A DNA stretch of 64,000 nucleotides from positions 30,216 to 94,215 of the forward strand of contig NZ_GL622296.1 in assembly GCF_000185385.1 (NCBI RefSeq). Direction: 5' to 3'. Under the pieces are notes generated by a model. It had not been told where the DNA came from and did no database searches. It worked only from the letters and a program-made list of their open reading frames with translations. Below are positions 34,833 to 43,609 of the stretch, piece after piece. A program made the translations under genes and the position numbers. The number at the start of each line of letters is the position of its first letter. Position 1 is the first letter of the stretch. This stretch comes from Lachnoanaerobaculum saburreum DSM 3986 (GTDB lineage Bacteria; Bacillota; Clostridia; Lachnospirales; Lachnospiraceae).

Positions 34833-35124
34833 ACTTCTTAACCGGCTTTTCGACAGTCTTCTCTCGAAAGTGTCCTCTCATAACACCGGAAACAAAGTTA
34901 GTCACTTCCTGAAGTTCCTCCTGTGTCTCAAAATCATCAATGTCCACATCCTTCGGCTCAACAAGCCCCATTTTCAGTACATTTTCAGCCAACAACTTTG
35001 TGGATGTTTGTCCGGTCTCCAAAGTTGACTTGTCAACACAATTTAGCCAGTTTGATATGCCGCAAAACTGGGCTACATACTTTACTCCGTTGATCTCTTT
35101 ATCTACCTGATAACTCTTAACCAT
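34831..35124 (-). CDS. tail assembly chaperone (XkdN / gpG-like)
   Basis: 97 residues: KSYQVDKEINGVKYVAQFCG, NWLNCVDKST, then an acidic VEPKDVDIDDFETQEELQEV and a C-terminal KPVKK. Position between tube and tape-measure genes is the place of gpG. It guides tape-measure folding and tube assembly. Confidence 0.75.
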   Translation of the reverse strand: MVKSYQVDKEINGVKYVAQFCGISNWLNCVDKSTLETGQTSTKLLAENVLKMGLVEPKDVDIDDFETQEELQEVTNFVSGVMRGHFREKTVEKPVKK

Positions 35125-35144
35125 TTATTCACCTTTTCCTTAAT

Positions 35145-35165
35145 AAAAAGAGAACCTAAGCTCTC
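35145..35165 (-). terminator. hairpin between tube and chaperone
   Basis: Minus strand GAGAGC-TTAG-GTTCTC followed by TTTTTATTAA. It would lower transcription beyond the abundant tube and sheath genes. Confidence 0.55.
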
Positions 35166-35170
35166 TTAAA

Positions 35171-35578
35171 TTATCTATCCGTATAATCTAATACCTGTAT
35201 TTCAAATTCTCTGTCTGCAAGCTTTTCACCGACCTTATTATCGGCAGGCTTCTTCATAAAAGCCTTAGAGCCTCCTGTCTTCTCATTTGTAGCCTTATTT
35301 ACAACCCAGACAGAAAATATATCCGTAACATCTGCCATTCTTTTCAGTACCTTTAGCTGTGGACTTGTGGCCTGCACAGAAACTTTTATAGTACCGTTCC
35401 TCTTAGCACTCTCATTTATTACCACATCACCCTGAAAACCTGTTACAGCTTCGGCAAAATCATTGTCTGCGGAACACTCGATATTATCTTCTCCAAGCCC
35501 CGTAACAGCAAAAGTACCAAAAGCCCTTGAAGCAACCGTGATAGTCACATCGGAAGGATTATAATTTTTGATTTCCAT
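35171..35578 (-). CDS. tail tube protein (DUF3277-like)
   Basis: 135 residues. EIKNYNPSDVTITVASRAFG, NDFAEAVTGFQGDVVINES and TIKVSVQATSPQLKVLKRM fit the XkdM/DUF3277 tube fold. It follows the sheath gene closely. It forms the inner tube that is driven through the host wall. Confidence 0.8.
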   Translation of the reverse strand: MEIKNYNPSDVTITVASRAFGTFAVTGLGEDNIECSADNDFAEAVTGFQGDVVINESAKRNGTIKVSVQATSPQLKVLKRMADVTDIFSVWVVNKATNEKTGGSKAFMKKPADNKVGEKLADREFEIQVLDYTDR

Positions 35579-35588
35579 ATATTACCTC

Positions 35589-36587
35589 CTATATTGTAGC
35601 TGTACCGTTAATGGTAGCTGTATGTATAGCTCCTGCAAGGTCAAAACTGAACTTTCCAAGCTTATACACTCTGGCAGATCTGTCGGATGCGGAAGTATCA
35701 CTTCTTCTTCCGAAATCAGTTTCATACATAGCAGTTTTATTCTCATCATGAGCAATCATTCCCTTGGTATCGGCTTCTTTGAGTACACTATTCGTTACAC
35801 CTTCAAGCATACCTATACCGGAATCATCATAAGTTACCTTCTTGGAATTGTTAAGAAGCTTCTGTGCCTGGTAGGCTATATTAGATATAATCCAATCAAA
35901 AGCATCAACTATATCAAGGTACTCACCTGCCGCACTCTTGCCCTCTGTAGTGACTATATCTCCGGCCTTTCTTTGAATGGTATATCCGTACACATTTCCG
36001 CTCTTATTCTCATTATTGATAAGCTTCACATCTCCGTCAGTGATATCATCAGGAGCAACACCTTTAATCAGAACATTCTTATAAGTAAAAGAACCTGACT
36101 CATATCCTGCGGTAGCTCCGACCAAAGCCGCCGCCAAATCCTGACCTTTTGAATGGACCCCTACACAAGTTCTGTCAAGGCTCTCAAGGCCTGTCGCCTC
36201 TGAAATCTGCTTAATAACAGGGAAATAAATAAGAGAGTTTGTAGCCTCAACGGCCTTAGCCACCTCAGCAACAGTTGAATCCCCGTCACCAAGCAATGTT
36301 ATAATCTGCCTTGCCTTCCCGACTAACTTAGGTATAACACTGACGGCTTTACCCGCAGTTTCAATTATTCCTATAGCGGCAGGCGGATTCTTTTGCATCT
36401 TCATAATCTGAAAAAGCTTATAGGCTCCTGAATCCTCGGCAAATCCTGCACCGATTAAGTCCTTTGACTCACTATATTCCTTAAAATCCTTTTCCCTTGT
36501 AGACTTTGAAACCACTATGCAAGGTACTCCGCTGCCTATAGAGCCTACAGCCCCCGTAAGACTGATATTTACATTAATATCAAGCAT
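35589..36587 (-). CDS. contractile tail sheath protein
   Basis: 332 residues from the ATG 9 nt after AAAGGAA. DINVNISLTGAVGSIGSGVP, the middle SLDRTCVGVHSKGQDLAAAL and the C-terminal VYKLGKFSFDLAGAIHTATI fit DUF3383/XkdK-type sheath proteins. Its presence makes the phage a myovirus. It overlaps the terminator gene upstream by 8 bases. Confidence 0.8.
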   Translation of the reverse strand: MLDINVNISLTGAVGSIGSGVPCIVVSKSTREKDFKEYSESKDLIGAGFAEDSGAYKLFQIMKMQKNPPAAIGIIETAGKAVSVIPKLVGKARQIITLLGDGDSTVAEVAKAVEATNSLIYFPVIKQISEATGLESLDRTCVGVHSKGQDLAAALVGATAGYESGSFTYKNVLIKGVAPDDITDGDVKLINNENKSGNVYGYTIQRKAGDIVTTEGKSAAGEYLDIVDAFDWIISNIAYQAQKLLNNSKKVTYDDSGIGMLEGVTNSVLKEADTKGMIAHDENKTAMYETDFGRRSDTSASDRSARVYKLGKFSFDLAGAIHTATINGTATI

Positions 36588-37047
36588 GTAAATCATTCCT
36601 TTCTACTTCAAATTTATCAATATTTTCAACATTACCCTCAAGGTAATTCATAACATTAAGCACACAATCAAATCCTTTTCTATACTCATATTCGATGGTG
36701 AGCATATTGTCACGATTACTTATACCGCTTATTTCCGTTATACTTATATTCTTATCCTTCAGATATACCGCACTTTCAAACCAATCATGTAACTTCTGAC
36801 AAAGCTCAAAGCATTCATTATCGTTATCGCTGTTTATGGTAAATGAGTACTTTACCTCTACAGGCTTATACCTGTTTTTACCGTCATCACTGTAAGTCCT
36901 GCTCTTATAGTCGATTGCGGTTACAGTAAAACTTACAAAAGGGTACTTAGGTATATGGCTCGTGATATTGGACTTCACACATATAAGATTTAATTCATTT
37001 TGTATGCCCTCACAAATAATCCTGTTGTAAGAATTTAAGTCAAACAT
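36580..37047 (-). CDS. phage neck/tail terminator-like protein
   Basis: 155 residues. NRIICEGIQNELNLICVKSN, PFVSFTVTAIDYKSRTYSDD and LHDWFESAVYLKD are typical of the neck terminator family (LIC_12616-like). It caps the tail tube and joins it to the head. Confidence 0.65.
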   Translation of the reverse strand: MFDLNSYNRIICEGIQNELNLICVKSNITSHIPKYPFVSFTVTAIDYKSRTYSDDGKNRYKPVEVKYSFTINSDNDNECFELCQKLHDWFESAVYLKDKNISITEISGISNRDNMLTIEYEYRKGFDCVLNVMNYLEGNVENIDKFEVERNDLHA

Positions 37048-37408
37048 TAAAACTGCTTACCCTCCTTAGTGTATAGCTGTTAAAGTCTGCATAGTCTTCA
37101 CCATATAAGTAACTCTCCTCAACCTTAAAGCTGTTTCCGTTATGTTCCACATAAAAAGTACCGCTTTCAAGATTGATAATGTCTTTATCCTTTACAATAA
37201 ACATATGTCTGTCGGAGCTTGTAAGCCTTCCGCCGCTCTCATATATTGCCCTGCTTGTCATTGTAATTATAGCGGCTCTTATATCTCTTGACAGCTTTTC
37301 ACCCTTTGTATATTCACCGGCTATATAGCTACCTTGTGTGAATGTTATAAGCTTACATGGTACTTCATATTTAGAAATTAAATCAGAAAAAATAAACTCC
37401 ATAATCAT
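37040..37408 (-). CDS. head-tail connector (stopper-like)
   Basis: 122 residues. It may start at the third codon (MEFIFSDLIS), as both ATGs lie behind AGGTAA. GRLTSSDRHMFIVKDKDIIN is strand-rich, like head-tail stoppers. Assigned by position between the gp10-like and terminator genes. Confidence 0.55.
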   Translation of the reverse strand: MIMEFIFSDLISKYEVPCKLITFTQGSYIAGEYTKGEKLSRDIRAAIITMTSRAIYESGGRLTSSDRHMFIVKDKDIINLESGTFYVEHNGNSFKVEESYLYGEDYADFNSYTLRRVSSFNV

Positions 37409-37905
37409 TTACCTACAATTCTGTGGGATATTGCCCCTATCATAGACCCTGTATCATTTAGAGGATTACTTCCCCCGTGTTGTCTATGTTCAATCGTATA
37501 AGGATGTAGAGGCGGTTCTACCTGATTTGTGGCATACTCTTTTATTTTACCCTCAAGATTAGTCCCAAGTGCGTGAAGAATAGTGTCAGCATCAACATTA
37601 CCGGTTATCATTGAACTTATAAAGTCTGTATACACTGATAACACCTCATCTTTGCCCTTATCATAGCCATTCCTTAAAAAAGCTCTTTCAGGAATAGTTA
37701 TTGTTGTTGTGGAGGGCTTTAATGCAAGCCCGTTGGCTTTTAAATAGGCCCTCATTTTAGGCGTTACCTGTATAATGCACCCGTATTCATGTATATGAGC
37801 AAGCCACGCCTGTTCGCCACCGAATACGCCTACCTCTATAGCTTTATTTCCAAGCTCCTTAAAAGACTCTCTAATCTTAGGTATATCGTCTCTGGTAGTA
37901 GCCAT
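37405..37905 (-). CDS. HK97 gp10-like / virion morphogenesis protein
   Basis: 166 residues. Starts at the ATG in TAATG, coupled to the stop of the gene before it. KELGNKAIEVGVFGGEQAWL, AHIHEYG and IPERAFLRNGYDKG are the signature of gp10-like neck proteins. Confidence 0.75.
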   Translation of the reverse strand: MATTRDDIPKIRESFKELGNKAIEVGVFGGEQAWLAHIHEYGCIIQVTPKMRAYLKANGLALKPSTTTITIPERAFLRNGYDKGKDEVLSVYTDFISSMITGNVDADTILHALGTNLEGKIKEYATNQVEPPLHPYTIEHRQHGGSNPLNDTGSMIGAISHRIVGK

Positions 37906-38288
37906 TACTTCCACCTCGAATAACTTCCAAAAGATTTAGCCTTTCCTTTGATGAGATGCTTTCCTAACAGTTCTTTTGCTATCTGCCATAATCCTGTAGT
38001 TCCATTTACAAAACTCTCATAGCTCTTAGACATACCGCCTATACTCTCACTTGTGACATTACTTCCGCTTAATGCACCGCTCTTTAGCATAGATATGAAC
38101 TTGATAATAAAGAGTTTGGCAGAATGTGGAAGATTACTTATATCCTCCACACTTACATCCTCGCCAAAAGAAAAATCGGTATTATCTCTTAACCAATCAA
38201 TTGCGCTAAAAAAATACAGCACATCATCAACACTGACTGAATTTGCTGTAAATCCCATAGTTATTAAGTTTTCTTCCGTCAGTGTCAT
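37905..38288 (-). CDS. head-tail adaptor-like protein
   Basis: 127 residues. An N-terminal helical part (VDDVLYFFSAIDWLRDNTDF) and a C-terminal tail GKAKSFGSYSRWK. Placed like gp6-type connectors behind the capsid gene. Weak sequence support. Confidence 0.5.
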   Translation of the reverse strand: MTLTEENLITMGFTANSVSVDDVLYFFSAIDWLRDNTDFSFGEDVSVEDISNLPHSAKLFIIKFISMLKSGALSGSNVTSESIGGMSKSYESFVNGTTGLWQIAKELLGKHLIKGKAKSFGSYSRWK

Positions 38289-38291
38289 ATG

Positions 38292-38492
38292 CTACTCCTT
38301 GCCTTTTACCGCCTTTTTTGGTTTGCTGTCTTCAGTAGTTTCATCCTCTGTAACAGTTTCTGTTTCCGACTCTGTAACAGTTTCTGTTTCCGACTCTGTA
38401 GCCGGCTCTTCTACCGCTTTTTTGTCAACTTCTTCCATCTCTCTTTGCCTTGCAAGTAATCTTCTTCTTTGTTCAAAAAAAGTTAAACCCAT
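38292..38492 (-). CDS. small repeat-containing head protein
   Basis: 66 residues. LTFFEQRRRLLARQREMEEV followed by tandem acidic repeats (TESETETV twice, then TEDETTED) and a lysine-rich end. The repeats come from 24-bp DNA repeats, so copy number may vary. Small Glu/Thr-rich ORFs often follow capsid genes; role unknown. Confidence 0.6.
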   Translation of the reverse strand: MGLTFFEQRRRLLARQREMEEVDKKAVEEPATESETETVTESETETVTEDETTEDSKPKKAVKGKE

Positions 38493-38499
38493 AAATCAC

Positions 38500-39474
38500 C
38501 TACGCAATCTTATGTCTGAGACAAACAATAGGAATATTCTTAAGGTCGGCTACAACCTTCCAGTTAGTTGCAGTCTCAAGGTCGGTATTTGCCGCGTAAG
38601 CGGTAGTGAAGTTACCGGTAAAACTTACTCCGTTCGGATGTAATACAAATGCTTTTCTGTTTACCAGCACATCCTTGGATGCCAAAATATCTCTATCCGT
38701 TTCAGTGCCTATAAGTCCTATAGGTGTTCCTTCCTGCCTTGCAAATGCTCCCTGACCTACAAACATAGTATCATATACACCCGCATTTACCGGCATTGTA
38801 TCATCTACAATAATTCTATAACCCAGATAATACTCAATCTCAACCTTCAAATCCGAATCATACTGTGTGGTAATATCCTGATTCTTCTGAAGCTTTGTAT
38901 ATGTTGCTGAATGCATTACAACAATTCCAAGCTTATTGGCCGCATCACCCATCAACTGCTTGGTATCAAGGGCGGCATTAACACCTATTACGGCATTTGC
39001 ACCGCTTAAGGCACTGATATCATGCAGATGCTCTGTTGCTAAAGCTCCACCTGTAGCAAAAAGGCCCTTAAGAACACTTAAGAATATAGCCTGTTCCCTC
39101 TCAATCCACCAATCGGCTAAATAATTTCCGATAGCCGCCATAGGGTCGGAGCCGCCTTTTACCTTAGCAAGGTCCGTAGCTGACCAAGCCTTCTGTCTAA
39201 TCAAAAGAGTTGCTCTCTCATTGGCTGTCTTTATACCGTCAGGAATCATTGTATCCTCACCGAAAATCTCATCATCACCTGTTAAAGGCTTGTAAGAAGG
39301 CATCTGGATCATATTTCCGCCAAGCGGTGTCCCGTTTATAAGTCCTGCAACTCTTTCATCCGGTACAGCAATGCCTGACTTAACTAACGCTGATACCTTG
39401 GTAGTTTTTTCATTGACATACGCTGTAAACTTCTCCGGTACAATAACCATATCTGCAAATTTTGTTCCCGCCAT
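38500..39474 (-). CDS. major capsid protein
   Basis: 324 residues: KFADMVIVPEKFTAYVNEKT, EDTMIPDGIKTANERATLLI, and LGIVVMHSATYTKLQKNQDI are typical of phage coat proteins. It follows the scaffold gene by 14 bp and ends before small connector genes, the normal order. Confidence 0.85.
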   Translation of the reverse strand: MAGTKFADMVIVPEKFTAYVNEKTTKVSALVKSGIAVPDERVAGLINGTPLGGNMIQMPSYKPLTGDDEIFGEDTMIPDGIKTANERATLLIRQKAWSATDLAKVKGGSDPMAAIGNYLADWWIEREQAIFLSVLKGLFATGGALATEHLHDISALSGANAVIGVNAALDTKQLMGDAANKLGIVVMHSATYTKLQKNQDITTQYDSDLKVEIEYYLGYRIIVDDTMPVNAGVYDTMFVGQGAFARQEGTPIGLIGTETDRDILASKDVLVNRKAFVLHPNGVSFTGNFTTAYAANTDLETATNWKVVADLKNIPIVCLRHKIA

Positions 39475-39488
39475 AAATTTATTCCTTT

Positions 39489-40154
39489 CTATGCATTAGC
39501 AGCGGCTCTTAATACCTTTGCTCTTTCCGGGTCTGCCGCCTCAATTTCAAACTGTTTTGTCATGTTAAAGCTTTCCTTTTTCCAAGGATTGTAATCCTCA
39601 CCGCTTCCGCTACCCTTGTGAATATCTCTTCCCGATTCCTTGAAGCGCTCTTCAACTTTCTCCTTTACAAGCTTTTCAATAAGCAATGAAAAAGCACCAA
39701 CACGCTTTTTAGTCTCCTCTTCATCAGAACCAAGAACCAACTGTACAATATCATCACTGTTATCAAGTCCCTTAGACTTAAGCTCTTGAGTCGCAACATA
39801 TTTACATTGCATCAATGCAAACTCACGCTCTTTCTTTTCCAAAGCTCTACGCTTCTCTTCATCCTCAAGCTTACGCTTCTCATCTTCAGACAGTTTGTCG
39901 TTCTTAAGCTTGTCATATTCAGCCTTAAGAGCATCATATTCAGCCTTTTTAGCATTACCCACACGATTCGCTTCCCTATCTTTCTCAGACTGTAAAAGCT
40001 TTTGGACATATGCCTTTGTCTTATCATCTAATCCGTCAAGCGGATCCGCTTCCTGCTCATTATCTTCAAGTCCGAATTTCTCAAGTAACTCTTTGTACTC
40101 TTCACTTGTGATAACACCGTCAGCAAGCATCTTCTTTAACTTCTCTAAATTCAT
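39489..40154 (-). CDS. capsid scaffold protein (DUF4355-like)
   Basis: 221 residues. A long charged coiled coil (about 50-125) and the end NMTKQFEIEAADPERAKVLR. The first residues KLKKMLADGVITSEEYKELL resemble SHOCT-like helices seen in phage scaffolds. It guides capsid assembly. Confidence 0.8.
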   Translation of the reverse strand: MNLEKLKKMLADGVITSEEYKELLEKFGLEDNEQEADPLDGLDDKTKAYVQKLLQSEKDREANRVGNAKKAEYDALKAEYDKLKNDKLSEDEKRKLEDEEKRRALEKKEREFALMQCKYVATQELKSKGLDNSDDIVQLVLGSDEEETKKRVGAFSLLIEKLVKEKVEERFKESGRDIHKGSGSGEDYNPWKKESFNMTKQFEIEAADPERAKVLRAAANA

Positions 40155-40268
40155 AAATTATCCTTTCGAGGCTCACATTTTAATAAGCCACTTATATTTG
40201 TGGAGTGCAATCTCTTATCCCACCTTACGGAGTCTTAAAGCATTGCCCACCAATTTATTGCAACAAAA

Positions 40269-40294
40269 AAGCACCCTGGTTTGTTTAGGTGCTT
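40269..40294 (-). terminator. terminator behind MuF and the 55-residue gene
   Basis: AAGCACC and GGTGCTT with a 12-nt loop, followed on the minus strand by TTTTTTGTTG. It separates the portal/MuF group from the scaffold and capsid genes. Confidence 0.7.
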
Positions 40295-40306
40295 AGAGTT
40301 TTTCAA

Positions 40307-40474
40307 TTATTGAAAACCAAAATAGTTTTCATCTATTTTTCTATCTATCTCATCAAATTTTTCCTTAGCCAATATTGCCTCTATTGGTGCATCATCTCTT
40401 AGATGCGCATTTTCAAACCAAGGCTCAAATATTGAAATCAACTTTTTTTCTTCTTCTGTATACCTACGAACCAT
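40307..40474 (-). CDS. 55-residue protein, possible immunity or adaptor
   Basis: MVRRYTEEEKKLISIFEPWF, ENAHLRDDAPIEAILAKEKF, DEIDRKIDENYFGFQ. Acidic and probably helical. The start lies 10 codon-bases inside the end of the MuF gene, so the two are coupled, and a terminator follows. In MuF toxin loci a small gene in this place is often the antidote; that role is inferred only from position. Confidence 0.65.
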   Translation of the reverse strand: MVRRYTEEEKKLISIFEPWFENAHLRDDAPIEAILAKEKFDEIDRKIDENYFGFQ

Positions 40475-42035
40475 TCTTCAACCTCAGCTCTCCTATTTGT
40501 TTCTTAGTGTACCATTCTGCTTCTACTTCATCAAACTTGCCTATTGCAAAAGACCTTTCGGCATAATCTGATATCTCTTTTACATTATATCTGTTGATAC
40601 CTATTTTTTCAACATTCTTCCTGCACTTTTTTCTGAGTTTTCCTATATATTTGGCGTAATTATTCTCTGTAATCTCATAGCCATTTTTTCTAAAATCATA
40701 TGCTTGCTTCATATGCCACATCTCATGAAATTCAGTATATTTTCTTGGAATAAAAGCATTGTCGAGTATATCTGGAGTGTAATACACTGTATTTGTAAAA
40801 GCATTATAAGCCCCCCACGCATTGGGGAATTCTGAACTATGTAATACAACTATTGTAGGCTTCTCGCTCAACGGTATACCATAAGCCTTAATAGCCGCCT
40901 CAGTATTTTTATTTATAGTATATAAAGCTTTTGGTTTTATACTAACTTTATCAGATATATATACCGGAGTAGGATATGTTTCAATTTTTCTAGCTGATGT
41001 TATTCCTATTTTACCTATATTAAAATTTCTAATTTCTCCCCTATCAATACTTCTATACTCTTGCAGTTTATCATTTGAATTTGTAGATGCTTTCCTCACC
41101 TCATAGCTTACAAAGCACCTACAGTTTATATCTTCACCTGCAACTCCGCTCATCCCCGGACTCATTGTAGTAGCTCCTGAAGGAAGGGTAAATGGCTCAT
41201 TGACCGGTACGCTCTGACCTTCCATCTTCACATGGTTGTATTTACTGTTACCGATAGAGTATTTCCAACCTTTTTTGGTCTTCCTTGATATATTGGGTCG
41301 CACTCGCTCATCTTTCATGGTATGCCAAGTTTTTACCATCACAAAGCCTTCAGGTTCTAATCTATTATGCAATTCTTTAGCTGCATCCTGATTGCCTTGT
41401 TCCCTTACTCTATGAGCTTCAGTCCTGACAATCCTTATAGACTTGGCATAGCTTCCGCCTGCACCGTCATCACCTATCAAAGTCTTTTGTACTCTCTTGG
41501 CCATAGTGTCATACCTGTCACCAACTGAAAGCCCTATGCCGACAGCTTGCTGTATACCATAGATTATATTTGCCCTATTTTTCTCAAGCTGTGCCGATAA
41601 GGTAAGTCCATGTACAGGATTATTTACTGCGGCTCTTAGAGCTTGCGGCTTAGCTGATTGGACCTGTGCAAAAGTTGCGACCAAATCCTTGTCATCTACA
41701 GCCTTATCAACAGCCTGCACCATGCCGCTATACGCATTTGAATAAGTCTGTTCTACCAACTCGGTTATAAGCTTTTTCTCTGCCTGAGTAACATCATTCA
41801 TCTTTGAGGCTACTTCCTGTAGCAGTCTTGCATTCAACGCATCTTTATGAAGTCTTGCATATGTCAAAAGCCCGTTCTCATCAGAGTACTTTGCATATAC
41901 CGTGCCAAGATGTGACTGCAAGTCCTTTATAAGCCTCTTATACAGTTTCTTTAGTTGATTAACCGCCTTTTCTTCCCTGTGTTCCTCAATACGTCTCACA
42001 GTATGAAGAAACTTATCAAGATTCGTCGTCTCCAT
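40464..42035 (-). CDS. MuF head morphogenesis protein fused to zincin-like domain
   Basis: 523 residues. The N-terminal ~320 residues are the SPP1 gp7/Mu gpF domain: IRIVRTEAHRVREQGNQDAA, KTWHTMKDERVRPN, and GEDINCRCFVSYEV. After about residue 330 comes an extra domain with EFHEMWHMKQAYDFRKNG (HEMWH zinc motif near residue 435) and a later acidic DEVEAEWYT as possible third ligand. MuF proteins with C-terminal toxin or enzyme domains are a described class in temperate phages. It is packaged in the virion and could be delivered on infection. Confidence 0.85.
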   Translation of the reverse strand: METTNLDKFLHTVRRIEEHREEKAVNQLKKLYKRLIKDLQSHLGTVYAKYSDENGLLTYARLHKDALNARLLQEVASKMNDVTQAEKKLITELVEQTYSNAYSGMVQAVDKAVDDKDLVATFAQVQSAKPQALRAAVNNPVHGLTLSAQLEKNRANIIYGIQQAVGIGLSVGDRYDTMAKRVQKTLIGDDGAGGSYAKSIRIVRTEAHRVREQGNQDAAKELHNRLEPEGFVMVKTWHTMKDERVRPNISRKTKKGWKYSIGNSKYNHVKMEGQSVPVNEPFTLPSGATTMSPGMSGVAGEDINCRCFVSYEVRKASTNSNDKLQEYRSIDRGEIRNFNIGKIGITSARKIETYPTPVYISDKVSIKPKALYTINKNTEAAIKAYGIPLSEKPTIVVLHSSEFPNAWGAYNAFTNTVYYTPDILDNAFIPRKYTEFHEMWHMKQAYDFRKNGYEITENNYAKYIGKLRKKCRKNVEKIGINRYNVKEISDYAERSFAIGKFDEVEAEWYTKKQIGELRLKNGS

Positions 42036-43485
42036 TATCGTCCTCTAAGTCATCTGCATTCTCATCCTTATCATCATCAGGAGTGAACATATCCACCGCA
42101 TCCTGCTTCTTTTTTTCTTTAAGTTCCATCAGATAATCAATATCATCTACAAAGCTTAAGTAATTATAAGCAATCTCATCCGGCACACCTGCATTGATAA
42201 GAGCCTGAACCGCATTAGCTTCACTTGCAACATCAACCGGGAAGTTTCTCTTATATTCTGAATAGCACTGTAAATAATCAAATGCTATTCCTCTCTTGTT
42301 AAATGCCGAACCTATCACCTTAAACATATAGGTATCGGCTCCGCTTATCTTGGCTTCGAATGCACCGCACTTTGCTTCAAATGCAGTAAGCTTGAATTTT
42401 AGCGATATTCCGGAAGCACTTCCAAAACTCTGATCATTAAGATTAGGAGTTTTGGAAAACCTGTATATATTCCTCTCTAATCTGTCTAAATGATGTTCAT
42501 TAAATCCGTCATTTATATCTTTAGTAAGATAATAAACACTGTGTGTACTGCCCTGAAGTACAGGCGGAATAAGAATGGATCCGCTTACTTTAGATTTTAT
42601 AATCTCCTCATCCGATATATCCACTCCGTCAAATACTTGCTGTGCCTGTGTATTGCCTTCCGCGTCATTTGCATTGTCCGATACTGTCTGATCATACTCG
42701 TCAATAAGAGTAAGTACCCTTTCGGCACTGCTCATCATCTCCCCGTTTAGCGGTATAAGCTGAAGCGGACAATAATCAAATAGATGAGCTTCCGCCTTTA
42801 TAAACTGAAAAGCTCCCGGAGTCCCCTCAAAATAATAAATACTTTTAGCATCATAACCTTCAGCTTTCCATTTCTCGACCCCGTCTATATCCGTATAGCT
42901 ATAATACCTTACCGCGTAGCTTGGACTTTGTACCTTGTCCTTACTCACCACAAAACACTCAAAAGGCGGTACAACCATGCAAGACTCTTCACCATCTTTG
43001 TTGATATAAAAAAGGCGACCCGCATATCCGCACACCGACGCATACTTGGTCACCTCTTGATTTAGGTCATAAAAATTATTGCTTGTTATAAAATCAGTTA
43101 AACACTTCTGAGCTTCACTAACGCCGTCCTCTCCACCTGTTTCTTCCAGTGAATCATTATCTGTGGCATAACTATATGCGGCCGCCTTTCCGGCAAAATA
43201 TCCAATCATAACATCATTTATCTCACCAAAGAAATCATGGTTAAGTCTGTTGTTTAATTGCTTGCCGCCTAATGCTTCCAAATCCCTATCTATGAACCTT
43301 GGCTCCCGTCCAAATATAGGTACTTTATCTTCATAGCACTTATATCTCTCGTACAAGTTCTTTGTATGCAAGCGGTTTGTTGCATGCCTTGCCGTAAGTT
43401 TGCTGATAAGCTCCTCTGTTATTCCTTCCCTGTCAAGCGCATCTATAAACCCTGTAAAATCAGGATAGTCCTCATCTCTTTTCAT
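42016..43485 (-). CDS. phage portal protein (SPP1 gp6-like)
   Basis: 489 residues. NRLNHDFFGEINDVMIGYFA, GYAGRLFYINKDGEESCMVV and SGISLKFKLTAFEAKCGAFE are portal features. A very acidic C-terminus (DDDKDENADDLEDDNGDDES) overlaps the MuF start by 20 bp. The ring of subunits forms the DNA entry channel. Confidence 0.9.
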   Translation of the reverse strand: MKRDEDYPDFTGFIDALDREGITEELISKLTARHATNRLHTKNLYERYKCYEDKVPIFGREPRFIDRDLEALGGKQLNNRLNHDFFGEINDVMIGYFAGKAAAYSYATDNDSLEETGGEDGVSEAQKCLTDFITSNNFYDLNQEVTKYASVCGYAGRLFYINKDGEESCMVVPPFECFVVSKDKVQSPSYAVRYYSYTDIDGVEKWKAEGYDAKSIYYFEGTPGAFQFIKAEAHLFDYCPLQLIPLNGEMMSSAERVLTLIDEYDQTVSDNANDAEGNTQAQQVFDGVDISDEEIIKSKVSGSILIPPVLQGSTHSVYYLTKDINDGFNEHHLDRLERNIYRFSKTPNLNDQSFGSASGISLKFKLTAFEAKCGAFEAKISGADTYMFKVIGSAFNKRGIAFDYLQCYSEYKRNFPVDVASEANAVQALINAGVPDEIAYNYLSFVDDIDYLMELKEKKKQDAVDMFTPDDDKDENADDLEDDNGDDES

Positions 43486-43609
43486 TTTTTACCTCCTTCC
43501 TGTTTTTTAGCTTTGTATCATAAAATACTTTACCGTTCGGTAATATTGTAAGTCCGCATTTATGGCAAACCCGTACATCTCCGTGTTTAACAAAACAATG
43601 GCGGCACAT
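43472..43609 (-). CDS. 45-residue zinc-ribbon protein
   Basis: MCRHCFVKHGDVRVCHKCG then LTILPNGKVFYDTKLKNRKE. Two CxxC pairs at residues 2-5 and 15-18 should bind zinc. The start is in TAATG, coupled to the TerL stop, after GAAGGAG; its end overlaps the portal start by 14 bp. Role unknown, but position hints at packaging. Confidence 0.75.
   Translation of the reverse strand: MCRHCFVKHGDVRVCHKCGLTILPNGKVFYDTKLKNRKEVKNEKR

Noticed and set aside
38292..38492. Surface adhesin fragment because of Thr/Glu repeats
   Set aside because: It lies inside the head gene order, has a lysine-rich end and no signal or anchor sequence.
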